Of a stretch of DNA of 64,000 nt, positions 16,401 through 23,310 are shown piece after piece. The notes under the pieces are model-generated. The model saw only the letters and a program-made list of their open reading frames with translations. It ran no database searches and was not told the DNA's origin. The DNA comes from Lachnospiraceae bacterium (lineage in GTDB: Bacteria; Bacillota; Clostridia; Lachnospirales; Lachnospiraceae). The DNA lies in the NCBI GenBank assembly GCA_017441825.1, contig JAFRVD010000059.1, forward strand, positions 1 through 64,000, read 5' to 3'. The first letter of the stretch is position 1. Each line of letters starts with the position of its first letter. The position numbers and the translations under genes were made by a program.

Positions 16401-17117
16401 GGCATCTTCGCGGCGGAGATGGGGAATCAGATCTACGCCACGATCGTGGCGGAAAAAGACGGCGTGGAATACAGGTCGCAGGCAGACGTATACAGCATCA
16501 AGGCATACGCATACAACCGTCTTGCCAAGACGGATTCCGCTACGTTCCGGACGCTTCTTGTGGACATGCTGAACTACGGTGCGGCGGCGCAGATCCATTT
16601 CAAGAAGAACGCGGCGAATCCGGTGAACGCTGACCTGACTGCAGAGCAGAAAGCGTACGGGACACAGACAGATCCGGAGCTCTTTGACAGTGAGAGCACT
16701 GTGACGCTTCCGGGTGCAACGGCACAAATCAACGGTAAGAACCTTGTCTTTGACTCGAGCGTATTCCTTCGGTACCGGATGGCTTTCGCGGAAGGCCAGG
16801 ACATGAGCAAGGTGAAGATCAAGTTTACCTACGTCAATAGGAAGAACGAAACGAAGACGCAGACAGTAAAGGCTTCGAAATTCGGAACCAGCGGATCGTA
16901 TTATACGGCGGACTGCACGATCATCATTCCGTCGGATATGAGATGCGTAGTCAGCGCGACGATCTATGACGGAAGCACACCTATCAGCGACACCCTGAAT
17001 TACAGTATCGAGACGTATGTGTATAACCGACTGCAGAGTTCGACCAGCGCGACCTTTAAGACGCTGATCATGCAGCTGATGAAGTACGGAATCTCTACGG
17101 AGAGACATTTCCAGTGA
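10401..17117 (+). CDS. Giant secreted repeat protein: BspA-like LRR, six ~210-residue modules, four InlB-type repeats, shared C-terminal domain
   Basis: The open frame gives 2,238 residues. A signal peptide (I-L-S-L-L-L-S-L-V-M-I-F-S-L-L ... N-S-L-A-A) is followed by: an acidic Glu/Pro-rich stalk (about 45-150); BspA/TpLRR leucine-rich repeats (157-362); six related modules beginning near 367, 580, 778, 996, 1198 and 1416 (motif Y-x-L-x-I-x-G-x-x-x-x-x-x-N, then Y-D-P-x-T-x-T-L and I-D-G-L-T-I); four InlB/Listeria-Bacteroides repeats (1642-1924); and a 310-residue C-terminal block. There is no LPxTG, SLH or dockerin. A surface adhesin or polymer-binding role is likely. The start is problematic: the ATG at 10423 has an ideal AGAAGGAGA site but is out of frame by one base. 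The in-frame ATG at 10401 has a weak site. Confidence 0.8.
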   Translation: MYRRRIFYEKNTKKILSLLLSLVMIFSLLPVNSLAAEADTVIQEETEYTASIEEETEEEAALPGEPAEEEVTASPEPAEENRPVLPEEPAEEETLPPEEPAEEELLPEEPEEEELLLPEEPDEPVIELSPEPVQELLLPEEEKAAEPADMKDAGEVASGTCGDSANWVLTDDGLLTITGSGKIANYDASNNRTPWYDYKAQIMRVDMADTITRVGNYAFWTCSSIQEIHLSSGLESIGMHAFRNCSSLTSIVIPGGCSTTGGYAFTQCFNLSRVTIREGVESISFGCFQDCSSLTKITVPASVTEVGSEVFIRSGLTEITFLGNAPAFDDLAFNGATAAAYYPADDATWTADVRQNYGGTITWVPSVDCDLYILGTGITDSNLSGVMGDSLFYTYEPITKVLHLRGAYTMTADDTPYFILNKGVEGLTIQMDGTVVINGPNDVMEDDEITHLILNKDTTIRSKEVNNQLLLSGGGVGFTTGIAVNDGAELTLDQADLYIASVTYGLIGGGGETGTSELFVRDGTKAMIEGYWGAVVNFRGGLSWTQNMKITEPEGYTYSNGSICKSNGTTVASFVMIMPYYYLVVEGVIVNDANRDDILGNGVFSFDGKYTLTVNGNYTGGQDVLIDSERLTLIIAGSGTLSNISSSDYTALIRSTGDVFITGRINLKHENNASDNSYGIHISNTSRLVVSNFLSVRNVAYGLAGADDRWEQTLEMYGANVNIESFNTAVSGFDGGIIKEDCEYVWPAYTTVQDGTMGLDSIIGFEPLKNVQITNFDAYDLIIDGSRVYAGNMDDIRSAGVFSFDPETNTLSVSGTYAPDAVWALNSYNRFQPIIDNSIDGLTIILNGDTTLTSHLENYSSFTPVINSTGALTIKGASSLEKPKLKLTALSASFTFDGIHISGGKLTLKNIDLEIGESGNLPRNALLGDGTSKCSLYCDDICARLITGHSGAAVSGFNGGISLQNCWNVSPGGLPYSGAFMSDGSPAAGVIIVDKAYELYIWGHQLYDDNLETSFYRYDPAANVLRIRYPEDWSGAYSGSTLPIIRNYIDGLTIIVENNLPLKTTSTETGSAMIESHADLTIRSATLENNEPARLTLYGNNVADGIYMFGNSTLTLDHVKLYIYDTPCCLVGNSYGGTPALEIQSSKVSLNATDRVVSNFCDITLTGCEIATPGVTIVGTYFESGGLPAKYAYITNEFYDLYINGQRLNDGNRSLFGGAMVYDPETETLTLDGSGGDIECAMLPFIENHIDGLTINVTGDTRILCECEGDHAIIESDKDITINSAVKEGGTRYRLFLRGRCVVGDYSIPHYATGGIWMTDGSVLKLSNTNLCIYGTYSLRGIRGAELRVLSSTVDISGYDGTAVFGFTKGITCTDCRIVKPEEYQIDNGQIKQKYYANYNGAGTVVIYPNGTSYEGYYLTLGDTRVTSENKDDILGDGSASYDPLTRTLTIKNLDLEGTLYADTLDLNLVVNGNVRFYDMLGRSRGYGIYIEDGSLNYSGYGTLTAVGISGGIRADNGITITTTETTSGGGTVTAQEYANTSASLSKEGMYSPNGDITINGGKINVSGAFGIRVGSGKSLNITDGKVIAHGETSAIRFTDGSFNLDRTLWINEPQGARTGNGDIYLGSDIVKDLVIGKAVTYTVKFDGNGQVVVIPYQYLHYGEKIEQPENPTYQGWAFGGWYTEAACINEYDFDTPVTADITLYAKWTRITWTVTFDANGHGTAPAAQTVEYGGTATRPTDPTETGWIFGGWYKEAECRNKFDFSAIVWGNITLYAKWTQIPYTVTFNVNGHGTAPDPQTVGYGGKATRPEDPVAEGWEFGGWYKEPACTTLFSFDTIVTEDITVYAKWIRITFVVGFNANGHGTAPDTQTVEYGGKAVKPQDPVAEGWTFGGWYTEAACTTPYDFNASVMSDLILYAKWTEDVTLTLTFKHNCEFSSNIALHYIVPQSELQGYSNIKLYIQMEKYAESASTPTLQEYTITKWTEYKSGSTLYHEFVFPGIFAAEMGNQIYATIVAEKDGVEYRSQADVYSIKAYAYNRLAKTDSATFRTLLVDMLNYGAAAQIHFKKNAANPVNADLTAEQKAYGTQTDPELFDSESTVTLPGATAQINGKNLVFDSSVFLRYRMAFAEGQDMSKVKIKFTYVNRKNETKTQTVKASKFGTSGSYYTADCTIIIPSDMRCVVSATIYDGSTPISDTLNYSIETYVYNRLQSSTSATFKTLIMQLMKYGISTERHFQ
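10423..10432 (+). other. Start codon and A7 tract out of frame with the giant gene
   Basis: The ATG at 10423-10425 is preceded by AGAAGGAGA at good spacing and followed by seven A residues. Translation from it stops after 15 codons. With one more A it would read M-K-K-N-T-K-K-I-L-S-L-L-L-S. That matches the N-terminus of the neighbouring giant protein (M-K-K-S-I-R-K-L-L-S-L-L-L-A), which starts at 17131. The natural gene start is therefore probably here, and the tract is a single-base contraction, a sequencing error, or a slippage/phase-variation site. Confidence 0.65.
15325..16167 (+). repeat. Four in-frame InlB B-type repeats with a 213-nt period
   Basis: Four copies begin at about 15325, 15538, 15751 and 15964, each 71 codons. 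Each has the pattern T-F-D-A-N-G-H-G-T-A-P, a Y-G-G-x-A-x-x-P strand, F-G-G-W-Y-x-E-x-x-C, and L-Y-A-K-W-T. These are the beta-grasp-like repeats known from internalin B and many clostridial and Bacteroides surface proteins (Listeria-Bacteroides repeat). Copies 2 to 4 are most alike; copy 1 has diverged (Q-V-V-V-I-P-Y for the H-G-T-A-P segment). Confidence 0.85.
16185..17117 (+). repeat. 311-codon C-terminal block, copy 1
   Basis: This segment and 21694-22626 are the same length (933 nt including stop) and highly similar in DNA and protein, with identical runs well over 25 nt around 16790-16820 and 22302-22332. Each block is itself a tandem pair of about 130-residue units. The first unit ends Y-A-Y-N-R-L...T-L-L-V-D-M-L-N-Y-G-A-A-A-Q-x-H-F; the second ends Y-V-Y-N-R-L...A-T-F-K-T-L-I-x-x-x-x-K-Y-G-I-S. 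The recent sharing suggests duplication or gene conversion between the two neighbours. Confidence 0.85.
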
Positions 17118-17130
17118 AAGGAACAGCTTT

Positions 17131-20100
17131 ATGAAGAAGAGTATCAGAAAATTGCTCAGCCTGCTGCTGGCGTTATGTCTTCTTTTGAGCCATGCGCCGC
17201 TTACAGCTTTTGCTGAAGAAGGCGGAGAAGCGGAACAAACCATGACAGTCCCGGCAGAAGAGCCGGGTACTGAAGAAGCACCGGCAGAGACAGACGCTGA
17301 GGCGGCCCCTCGGGAAGAGAAAGGCACTGAAGCCGTCCCGGAAACGGACGGAACGAAGGCGGATGAGTGCTTTACCAGGCAGCCGTCGGGCGGCACCGTT
17401 GCACCCGGGGGATCTGTTAAAATCAGCTGGGAAACCAGCTTCGTACCTGTCAAGGTCGAAGTCGGTATTTACCTCGTGCCCGGCGACCCGTCGTACTTTT
17501 CGGCCAGGCATACTATTGAAACCGGCCTCGCGCAGAGCATGAGCGATACGCTGACATATGATGAAGTGGATCCCGACATGCTTTTTAACGGCGGCTACTG
17601 GTACGTCAGGGCTTATTATACGGTGTCAACGTGGACGTATTATATTGACAGCAACGCAATCGATTTTACCCGTGAGCGCCGCCAGTTTACCGAGCAGCCT
17701 CAGGGCGGCACCGTCAACCCGGAAGGGTCGATCACGATCAGCTGGAAGACGAATTTCGTTCCGGTCAAGGTGGAAGTCGGGGAGCGTATAGAATTATCAG
17801 GCGAGCCGACGTACCATGTCACGCATACCATCACAAGCGGCCTCAGCAAAAGCATGAGCGATACGCTCAGGTATGATGAGATCGGCACGTTTTTAACGGG
17901 CGACTGGTTCGTCAGGGCGTATTACAAAGACGCTGAAAGCACTTACATAAGCAGCCAGTACTTTGATATCAACTGTGTGGACCGCAAGTTTACCAAACAG
18001 CCTCAGGATATCACTGTAGTTCCGGACGGGACGGCCGCGTTCAGCTGGACGACCAACTTTACCCCGGTCAAGGTGGAGATCAGATACTGGTGGGGTACGG
18101 ATTCACCGACCGATGCCCTCCATGAAACGCTGACTGAAGGCCTCAGCAAAAGCATGAGCTATTCTCTGCCTTATGACAGCGTGAGTTCTCTGGCTACTTC
18201 ATGGTATGTCAAGGCTTTTTACGGGGATGGGACCCTCTCTTTTGCAGCGAGTAAGAGTTTCCTGATCAATAAAACGGAGCGCCGGTTCACGGAGAAGCCG
18301 CAGAGCGGGACCGTCTATCCCAGAGGCTCGTTTAAGATCAGCTGGACCACCAACTATATTCCCGTGAAGATCGACATCGGTTACTACAACGGCCTCACAT
18401 GGGTCTCCGTGAGGACCCTCACGGACGTCCTTAACAAGTCGATGAGCTATACGATGGGCTATGATGCCCTGACGACCTCCGATAAGTGGCAGGTCAGGGC
18501 GTATTACGCCGACTACGCCACGAATTATGTATCAAGCGGAAACTTTTCCATAGAGAAAAAAGACGTTTATGACTGCGGCGATGACCTTACCGCCACCCTG
18601 GATGATGACGGCGTCCTAACGCTTACAGGCTCCGGCGAGATGTACGATTACAGTACGCTGAACCCGGCGCCGTGGTATGACTCACGCATTTACGTCAAGA
18701 AGATCGTGATCCCCGAGGGAGTGACCTACATTGGCGAATATGCTTTCAACGGCTGCTCAGCGCTTAAGGACGTCACCATTCCGACCAGCGTGAAATACAT
18801 TGGCGAGAAGGCCTTCTACGGTTGCAACAGCATTGATTACGTGCGCTACGACGGCATGAAAGCCCAGTGGTTCTATATCGACATCGACGGCGGCAATGCG
18901 GGCCTTGATAATGCGTATTTCGTTTATATTTACCGTTATCAGCAGATCGGCAGCACCGGCGTTTGGTGGAAGCTGGAAGGTGCGAGCAACAGGCTGACGA
19001 TCTCCGGTGCCAAGGCGATCCACGTCACCGCACCGTGGCAGGAATGGGGCGATTATATTACCGAGATCCACGTGGATTACGGGGATATCATCTGGGAAGA
19101 AGCGTTCCGGGACTGCCCGAACGTGAAAAAGGTCTGGCTTCCGGGCGACATTCAGAAGATCGACTACGACGCGTTCGCTGTCTGCACAAAGATCACCGAC
19201 GTGTACTTTGACGGCCTCCAACGCGACTGGGAAGATATCACGATCGAGTCCGGGAACACGCCGATCACGAACGCGACTCTCCATACCGCCCCGATTTATG
19301 AAATGCTGACCGACGATCTTTCCTGGACACTCGACGACGAAGGCCTCCTTACGATCTTCTATGACGACGGAAACATGGGCAGCGGGGAAGAGACGGATAT
19401 TCCCGATTATAAGAACATCGGCGAGGCACCCTGGTATGAATACAAAGACAATATTAAATCAGTCCGCATTGAAAGCGGAGTGACGGGCATCGGAGCGTAC
19501 GCCTTCAACGGATGTTCGAATCTCAGGACCCTCGAGATCGCGGACACCGTGACCATTATCGGCAACTTTGCTTTTTCGGGATGCAACTGGCTGGAAGATT
19601 TCACATTCCCGAGTGATCTTTTTTCCATTGGCGCCTATGCTTTCCAGGCCTGCAATATGCTGGAGATCCTCCGCCTGCCGGACAGCATCGTGTCCCTGGG
19701 TACGGGCGTCTTCTATAACTGCGGAAATCTGGAAAAGATCTGGCTCCCCGGCGAAATTACCGAGATCCCGATCAATTTCTGTACCAACTGTTATCTGCTG
19801 GATCTCGTCAGTATCCCAGTGTCTGTAAAAACGGTCAAAAAGAATGCTTTCTACGGCTGCGATTCGCTGACGGATAACTCGAGCTATGTTTACTACGGCG
19901 GCACCTCCGCACAGTGGGCGGCCATCACTGTAGACAGCGGCAACGAATGCCTCACAAATGCCGGAAGAATCCACTTTATTACCGAGGAGCTCCGTATTGA
20001 CGCAGTGAACTTCCCGGACGCCAATTTCCGCGGTTATGTATCCTTGAACTTTGACACGGATCACAGCGGCTGGCTGAATGAAGAGGAGATCGCGAACGCG

Positions 20101-22626
20101 GTCATTATCTACTGCGGAGCTCAGGATATCGAAACGCTCAAGGGAATCGAATTCTTTACGGAGCTCACGGAACTGGAATGTGAAGACAACCTCCTTGAAG
20201 AACTGGATCTCTCTGCCAACACGAAGCTCACGCATCTGGACTGCTCGTATAACAGCCTGACAGCGCTTTCGCTAGACGATGTGCCGAATATTAGCTATCT
20301 CGACTGTACCGGCAACCAGCTGACGTGGCTCGACGTAAGCGGGCTCAGCCTCAGGAAACTGTACTGCAGCAGTAATCCTTTAGGAGGCTTAAACCTCGGC
20401 AGCCAGCCGGAGCTGACCTTGCTGCACTGCTACGGCACGGCCGGTGCGGACGGCGAGACGAAACCGCTGAAGGTTCTGGACGTTCGGAGGAGCCAGTACC
20501 TGCTGGACGCCTATATGAACGGTGAATGCAGTGTTCCGGATTGGGGCTACCATTATGAAGGCCCGCTGGGCGGCGTACTTTTTGTGGACGTCGGGACGGA
20601 GGTCCTGACACCGGACTGCATCTCTATCGACGTGACGCATTTCCCGGACTACTGGTTCCGTGAGTATATTGCGGAATACATAGACAAGAACCTGACCCAG
20701 TGGCTCACTCCGGAGGAGATCGCTGAAGCCAAAGAGATCAATACCATGTATAACGAGGACTATGAGCAGATCGAAAGCTTCGAGGGTATTGAGTACTTCA
20801 CGGAGCTTGAGAAATTCTCTGTTCCCAGGTGTCCCGGCCTCACGAGCATCGACTTCAGCAAGAATACGAAACTCTATCACATTTGGCTGTCTAATACGGG
20901 CATCACTGTGCTCGATGTGAGCCAGTTGACACTCCATGAGATGCTCTGTGAATGGAACCCGCTTCAGACATTGACGCTTGGCGATCAGCCGATGCTCTGG
21001 TATCTGTTCTGTGCCGGCAATGACCTCGATGAACTGGATATTTCCGGATGCCCGCTTCTGCTTAAGGCGTATCACTTTGGTTCGAAGCTGGAAGGAACCA
21101 ATACAGGGGGATTCGAGTATGTGGAATACCGGATCATAAAAGACGATTCGATGACCAATTTTCTGTGTGTAAATACGGATACTGCCCTCATCGGCACAGA
21201 CAATTATTTCCAGTGCGGGGACAGCGTCACCTGGTCGTTTGAGGACGGCGTACTGACGATCTCCGGCACGGGAGATATGTGGTCGTTCTGGGAGACGTAC
21301 CCGGGTTTCTACGAGCTGCGGGACGTAATTACGTCGATCGTGGTCGAAAGCGGCGTGACGGACATCGGCGCATTTGCGTTCTTTGAGCTCAGCGAGGTCA
21401 CGCAGGTAACGCTTCCGGAGGGACTCACGAAGCTGGACACCGGCGCGTTCAATTATTGCTGCAGCCTGACGAGCATAACGATCCCGGCCAGTATGACAGA
21501 AATTGGCTACAGCGCGTTCGAAGAGTGTACGGGCCTCACGGAGATCAGGTTCCTGGGAAGTGCGCCTTCGTTCCGGATGGCCGCCTTCAGAAGGGTGGTC
21601 GCAGAAGCGTACTATCCCGTGGATGATCCGACCTGGACTGATGACGTCAGACAGGACTACGGCGGATCAATCACGTGGATCTCCTATCTTCCGCTGACGT
21701 TCAAGCATAACTGCGAGTTTGCGAGCAACATCGCGCTTCACTACATCGTGCCGCAGGCTGAGCTTAGCGGGTTTGACAGCTTCAAGCTGGTCGTGGAGAT
21801 GGAGAAGTACGAAGTGGGCGCGACCGAGCCCACACTTAAAGAGTACACGATCACGAAGTGGTCCGAATACACTTTAGGCGGCGAACCTTATTACCAGTTC
21901 ATCTTCCCCGGTATCTTTGCTGCGGAGATGGGCAACCAGATCTACGCCACAGTTGTGGCTGAAAAGGGCAGCACAGAGTACAGGTCGGCAGTCGACGTGT
22001 ACAGCGTAAAGGATTACGCGTATAACCGCCTGGGGAGGACAGCGTCGTCTACTTACCGGACGTTCCTCGTAGACATGCTGAATTACGGCGCCGCGGCGCA
22101 GACGCATTTCAACAAGAATGCGGCGAACCCTGTAAATGCGGAGCTCACGGCAGAGCAGCAGGCGTACGGGACGCAGGAAGCCCCGGTACTTGCAGATCAT
22201 GAGGATCCGGTGCCGAATCCTGGAGCGACGGCAGAAATCAACGGCAAGAACCTCGTATTTGACTCGAGCGTATTCCTGCGGTACCGGATGGCATTCGCGG
22301 AAGGCCAGGACATGAGCAAGGTGAAGATCATATTCACCTATGTCAACAGAAAGGGCGAAACAAAGACACAGACGGTAAAGGCTTCGAAATTCAAGACCAG
22401 CGGGTCGTATTACACGGCGGACTGTACGATCATTATCCCGTCGGAAATGAGGTGTGTGGTCAGCGCAACGATCTACGACGGAAGCACTCCTATCAGCAAC
22501 ACGCTGAACTACAGCATCGAGACGTATGTGTACAACCGGCTTATGAGTTCGACCAGTGCGACCTATAAGGCGCTGATCCTTGCGATGATCAAGTACGGGA
22601 TCTCTGCGGAGAACCACTTCTCATAA
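17131..22626 (+). CDS. Large secreted LRR protein with Ig-like repeats and the shared C-terminal domain
   Basis: This encodes 1,831 residues with a clear signal peptide (M-K-K-S-I-R-K-L-L-S-L-L-L-A ... L-T-A-F-A-E-E). After an acidic linker come four repeats of about 100 residues starting near 81, 186, 287 and 386 (F-T-x-Q-P-x-x-G-T-V...S-W-x-T-N-F-x-P-V-K-V-E). BspA-like LRRs follow (about 480-955). Next are two units that each join an EF-hand-like segment (first copy D-T-D-H-S-G-W-L-N-E-E-E-I) to internalin-style LRRs (L-T-x-L-x-C-x-x-N-x-L), from about 956 and 1165. One more BspA block (1362-1520) precedes the 311-residue C-terminal domain shared with the upstream protein. There is no sorting signal. 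Only 13 nt separate it from the upstream gene, so they are probably one operon. The likely role is surface binding. Confidence 0.88.
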   Translation: MKKSIRKLLSLLLALCLLLSHAPLTAFAEEGGEAEQTMTVPAEEPGTEEAPAETDAEAAPREEKGTEAVPETDGTKADECFTRQPSGGTVAPGGSVKISWETSFVPVKVEVGIYLVPGDPSYFSARHTIETGLAQSMSDTLTYDEVDPDMLFNGGYWYVRAYYTVSTWTYYIDSNAIDFTRERRQFTEQPQGGTVNPEGSITISWKTNFVPVKVEVGERIELSGEPTYHVTHTITSGLSKSMSDTLRYDEIGTFLTGDWFVRAYYKDAESTYISSQYFDINCVDRKFTKQPQDITVVPDGTAAFSWTTNFTPVKVEIRYWWGTDSPTDALHETLTEGLSKSMSYSLPYDSVSSLATSWYVKAFYGDGTLSFAASKSFLINKTERRFTEKPQSGTVYPRGSFKISWTTNYIPVKIDIGYYNGLTWVSVRTLTDVLNKSMSYTMGYDALTTSDKWQVRAYYADYATNYVSSGNFSIEKKDVYDCGDDLTATLDDDGVLTLTGSGEMYDYSTLNPAPWYDSRIYVKKIVIPEGVTYIGEYAFNGCSALKDVTIPTSVKYIGEKAFYGCNSIDYVRYDGMKAQWFYIDIDGGNAGLDNAYFVYIYRYQQIGSTGVWWKLEGASNRLTISGAKAIHVTAPWQEWGDYITEIHVDYGDIIWEEAFRDCPNVKKVWLPGDIQKIDYDAFAVCTKITDVYFDGLQRDWEDITIESGNTPITNATLHTAPIYEMLTDDLSWTLDDEGLLTIFYDDGNMGSGEETDIPDYKNIGEAPWYEYKDNIKSVRIESGVTGIGAYAFNGCSNLRTLEIADTVTIIGNFAFSGCNWLEDFTFPSDLFSIGAYAFQACNMLEILRLPDSIVSLGTGVFYNCGNLEKIWLPGEITEIPINFCTNCYLLDLVSIPVSVKTVKKNAFYGCDSLTDNSSYVYYGGTSAQWAAITVDSGNECLTNAGRIHFITEELRIDAVNFPDANFRGYVSLNFDTDHSGWLNEEEIANAVIIYCGAQDIETLKGIEFFTELTELECEDNLLEELDLSANTKLTHLDCSYNSLTALSLDDVPNISYLDCTGNQLTWLDVSGLSLRKLYCSSNPLGGLNLGSQPELTLLHCYGTAGADGETKPLKVLDVRRSQYLLDAYMNGECSVPDWGYHYEGPLGGVLFVDVGTEVLTPDCISIDVTHFPDYWFREYIAEYIDKNLTQWLTPEEIAEAKEINTMYNEDYEQIESFEGIEYFTELEKFSVPRCPGLTSIDFSKNTKLYHIWLSNTGITVLDVSQLTLHEMLCEWNPLQTLTLGDQPMLWYLFCAGNDLDELDISGCPLLLKAYHFGSKLEGTNTGGFEYVEYRIIKDDSMTNFLCVNTDTALIGTDNYFQCGDSVTWSFEDGVLTISGTGDMWSFWETYPGFYELRDVITSIVVESGVTDIGAFAFFELSEVTQVTLPEGLTKLDTGAFNYCCSLTSITIPASMTEIGYSAFEECTGLTEIRFLGSAPSFRMAAFRRVVAEAYYPVDDPTWTDDVRQDYGGSITWISYLPLTFKHNCEFASNIALHYIVPQAELSGFDSFKLVVEMEKYEVGATEPTLKEYTITKWSEYTLGGEPYYQFIFPGIFAAEMGNQIYATVVAEKGSTEYRSAVDVYSVKDYAYNRLGRTASSTYRTFLVDMLNYGAAAQTHFNKNAANPVNAELTAEQQAYGTQEAPVLADHEDPVPNPGATAEINGKNLVFDSSVFLRYRMAFAEGQDMSKVKIIFTYVNRKGETKTQTVKASKFKTSGSYYTADCTIIIPSEMRCVVSATIYDGSTPISNTLNYSIETYVYNRLMSSTSATYKALILAMIKYGISAENHFS
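21694..22626 (+). repeat. 311-codon C-terminal block, copy 2
   Basis: This is the partner of 16185-17117: same length and same internal two-unit structure. Differences cluster in the hydrophilic linker between the two units (around 22160-22230). Confidence 0.85.
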
Positions 22627-22639
22627 TATGCGGCAACAG

Positions 22640-22692
22640 AATCAAAAGGCCGCCGTCAGGATGCCTGCAGGCTGGCGCGCGGCCTTCTGATT
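22640..22692 (+). terminator. Long-loop hairpin after the surface-protein operon
   Basis: AATCAAAAGGCCGC (22640-22653) pairs with GCGGCCTTCTGATT (22679-22692), 14 bp with one mismatch; the loop holds a smaller GCCTGCAGGC palindrome. No T-run follows, so termination efficiency is uncertain, but position and symmetry suit the end of the operon. Confidence 0.6.
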
Positions 22693-22713
22693 GCTGTATG
22701 TGTTAATTATTAC

Positions 22714-22742
22714 TTGACAAACACGACGGAGTTCGCTATTAT
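22714..22742 (+). promoter_or_regulatory. Strong promoter of the RiPP-like cassette
   Basis: A consensus TTGACA (22714-22719) and TATTAT (22737-22742) are separated by exactly 17 bp, about 80 bp before the small peptide gene. It is among the best sigma-A matches in the window, consistent with high expression of a precursor peptide. Confidence 0.8.
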
Positions 22743-22823
22743 TGTTACATAATATTAAACATAATAGTCATTATGGGGAAAACGTAGCATAAAGACCATA
22801 AGGAAAAAGAGGGGATATCGGAT

Positions 22824-22928
22824 ATGAAGGAAAGATATGAATCAGCGGATATGGAAGTCATCGCGTTCGTGCATGAGGATATCATCACGACGAGCGGTGA
22901 TTTCGACGACGACGAGTGGGATGATTAA
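22824..22928 (+). CDS. Small acidic peptide, candidate RiPP precursor
   Basis: This encodes 34 residues beginning M-K-E-R-Y-E-S-A-D-M-E-V-I-A-F and ending in the strongly acidic G-D-F-D-D-D-E-W-D-D. The ATG at 22824 has an AGAGGGG site. The leader-like half resembles precursors recognised by PqqD/RRE proteins, where Firmicutes lasso leaders carry Y-x-x-P-x-L; here it is Y-E-S-A-D-M. The middle reads E-D-I-I-T-T-S-G: a Thr two residues before a Gly is the usual leader-core border in lasso precursors, which would make the core the last ten residues. That assignment is inference. The gene is followed by a hairpin, then a PqqD-like gene and an ABC exporter, which is the main support for calling it a modified-peptide precursor. 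Confidence 0.7.
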   Translation: MKERYESADMEVIAFVHEDIITTSGDFDDDEWDD

Positions 22929-22959
22929 TTCGATAGATGCATACGGATCTGCAGCATGA

Positions 22960-22997
22960 AAAAGAGGTACTGGGCGTTCGGTTCCGGTACCTCTTTT
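22960..22997 (+). terminator. Hairpin between precursor and pqqD-like gene
   Basis: AAAAGAGGTAC (22960-22970) pairs perfectly with GTACCTCTTTT (22987-22997) across a 16-nt loop. It ends in a T4 tract, so it is probably a partial terminator or RNA-stabilising stem that lets the precursor mRNA exceed that of the downstream genes, as in many peptide clusters. Confidence 0.75.
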
Positions 22998-23020
22998 CGT
23001 CATAAAGGAGCGTTTAGACC

Positions 23021-23281
23021 ATGAAATTGAACAAAGAATTCCTTCTCCACGAAAGCCGCGGGGAAGCCATCCTGGTCCCCACCGGGAAAGCGGATTTTTC
23101 CGGCGTGGTCCGCGGTAATAAAACGTTTGGGGCAGTAGTGGAGCTCCTTAAAAAGGATACGGATGAGGAAAAGATCGTTTCAGCCATGAAGGAGCGCTTT
23201 GACGCGCCGGAGGGAGCGATCGAAGCCGACGTTGCCAGGATCTTAAGGGAGCTTCGCGAAATCGGGGCCCTCTGTGAATAA
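23021..23281 (+). CDS. PqqD-family peptide chaperone (RRE domain)
   Basis: This 86-residue protein has the layout of stand-alone PqqD/lasso B1-type RiPP recognition elements: an N-terminal beta part (F-L-L-H-E-S-R-G-E-A-I-L-V-P-T-G), then F-S-G-V-V-R-G-N-K-T-F-G-A-V-V-E-L-L, a helix-turn region with K-K-D-T-D-E-E-K-I-V, and a last helix ending L-R-E-I-G-A-L. Such proteins bind the leader of a precursor peptide and present it to modifying enzymes. An AAAGGAG site precedes the ATG. No leader peptidase (lasso B2), cyclase (asparagine-synthetase-like) or radical SAM maturase lies beside it. The enzyme it serves must be elsewhere, or this cassette works in a reduced form. Confidence 0.85.
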   Translation: MKLNKEFLLHESRGEAILVPTGKADFSGVVRGNKTFGAVVELLKKDTDEEKIVSAMKERFDAPEGAIEADVARILRELREIGALCE

Positions 23282-23310
23282 CAGCTTCTCTTAAAGAGAG
23301 GGTGGAAAAA

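Noticed and set aside
10401-22626. LPxTG sorting signal, SLH domain or dockerin on the giant proteins
   Set aside because: Both C-termini end in the shared domain with no hydrophobic tail, no LPxTG and no SLH. The EF-hand-like segments in the second protein are single and internal, not dockerin pairs.
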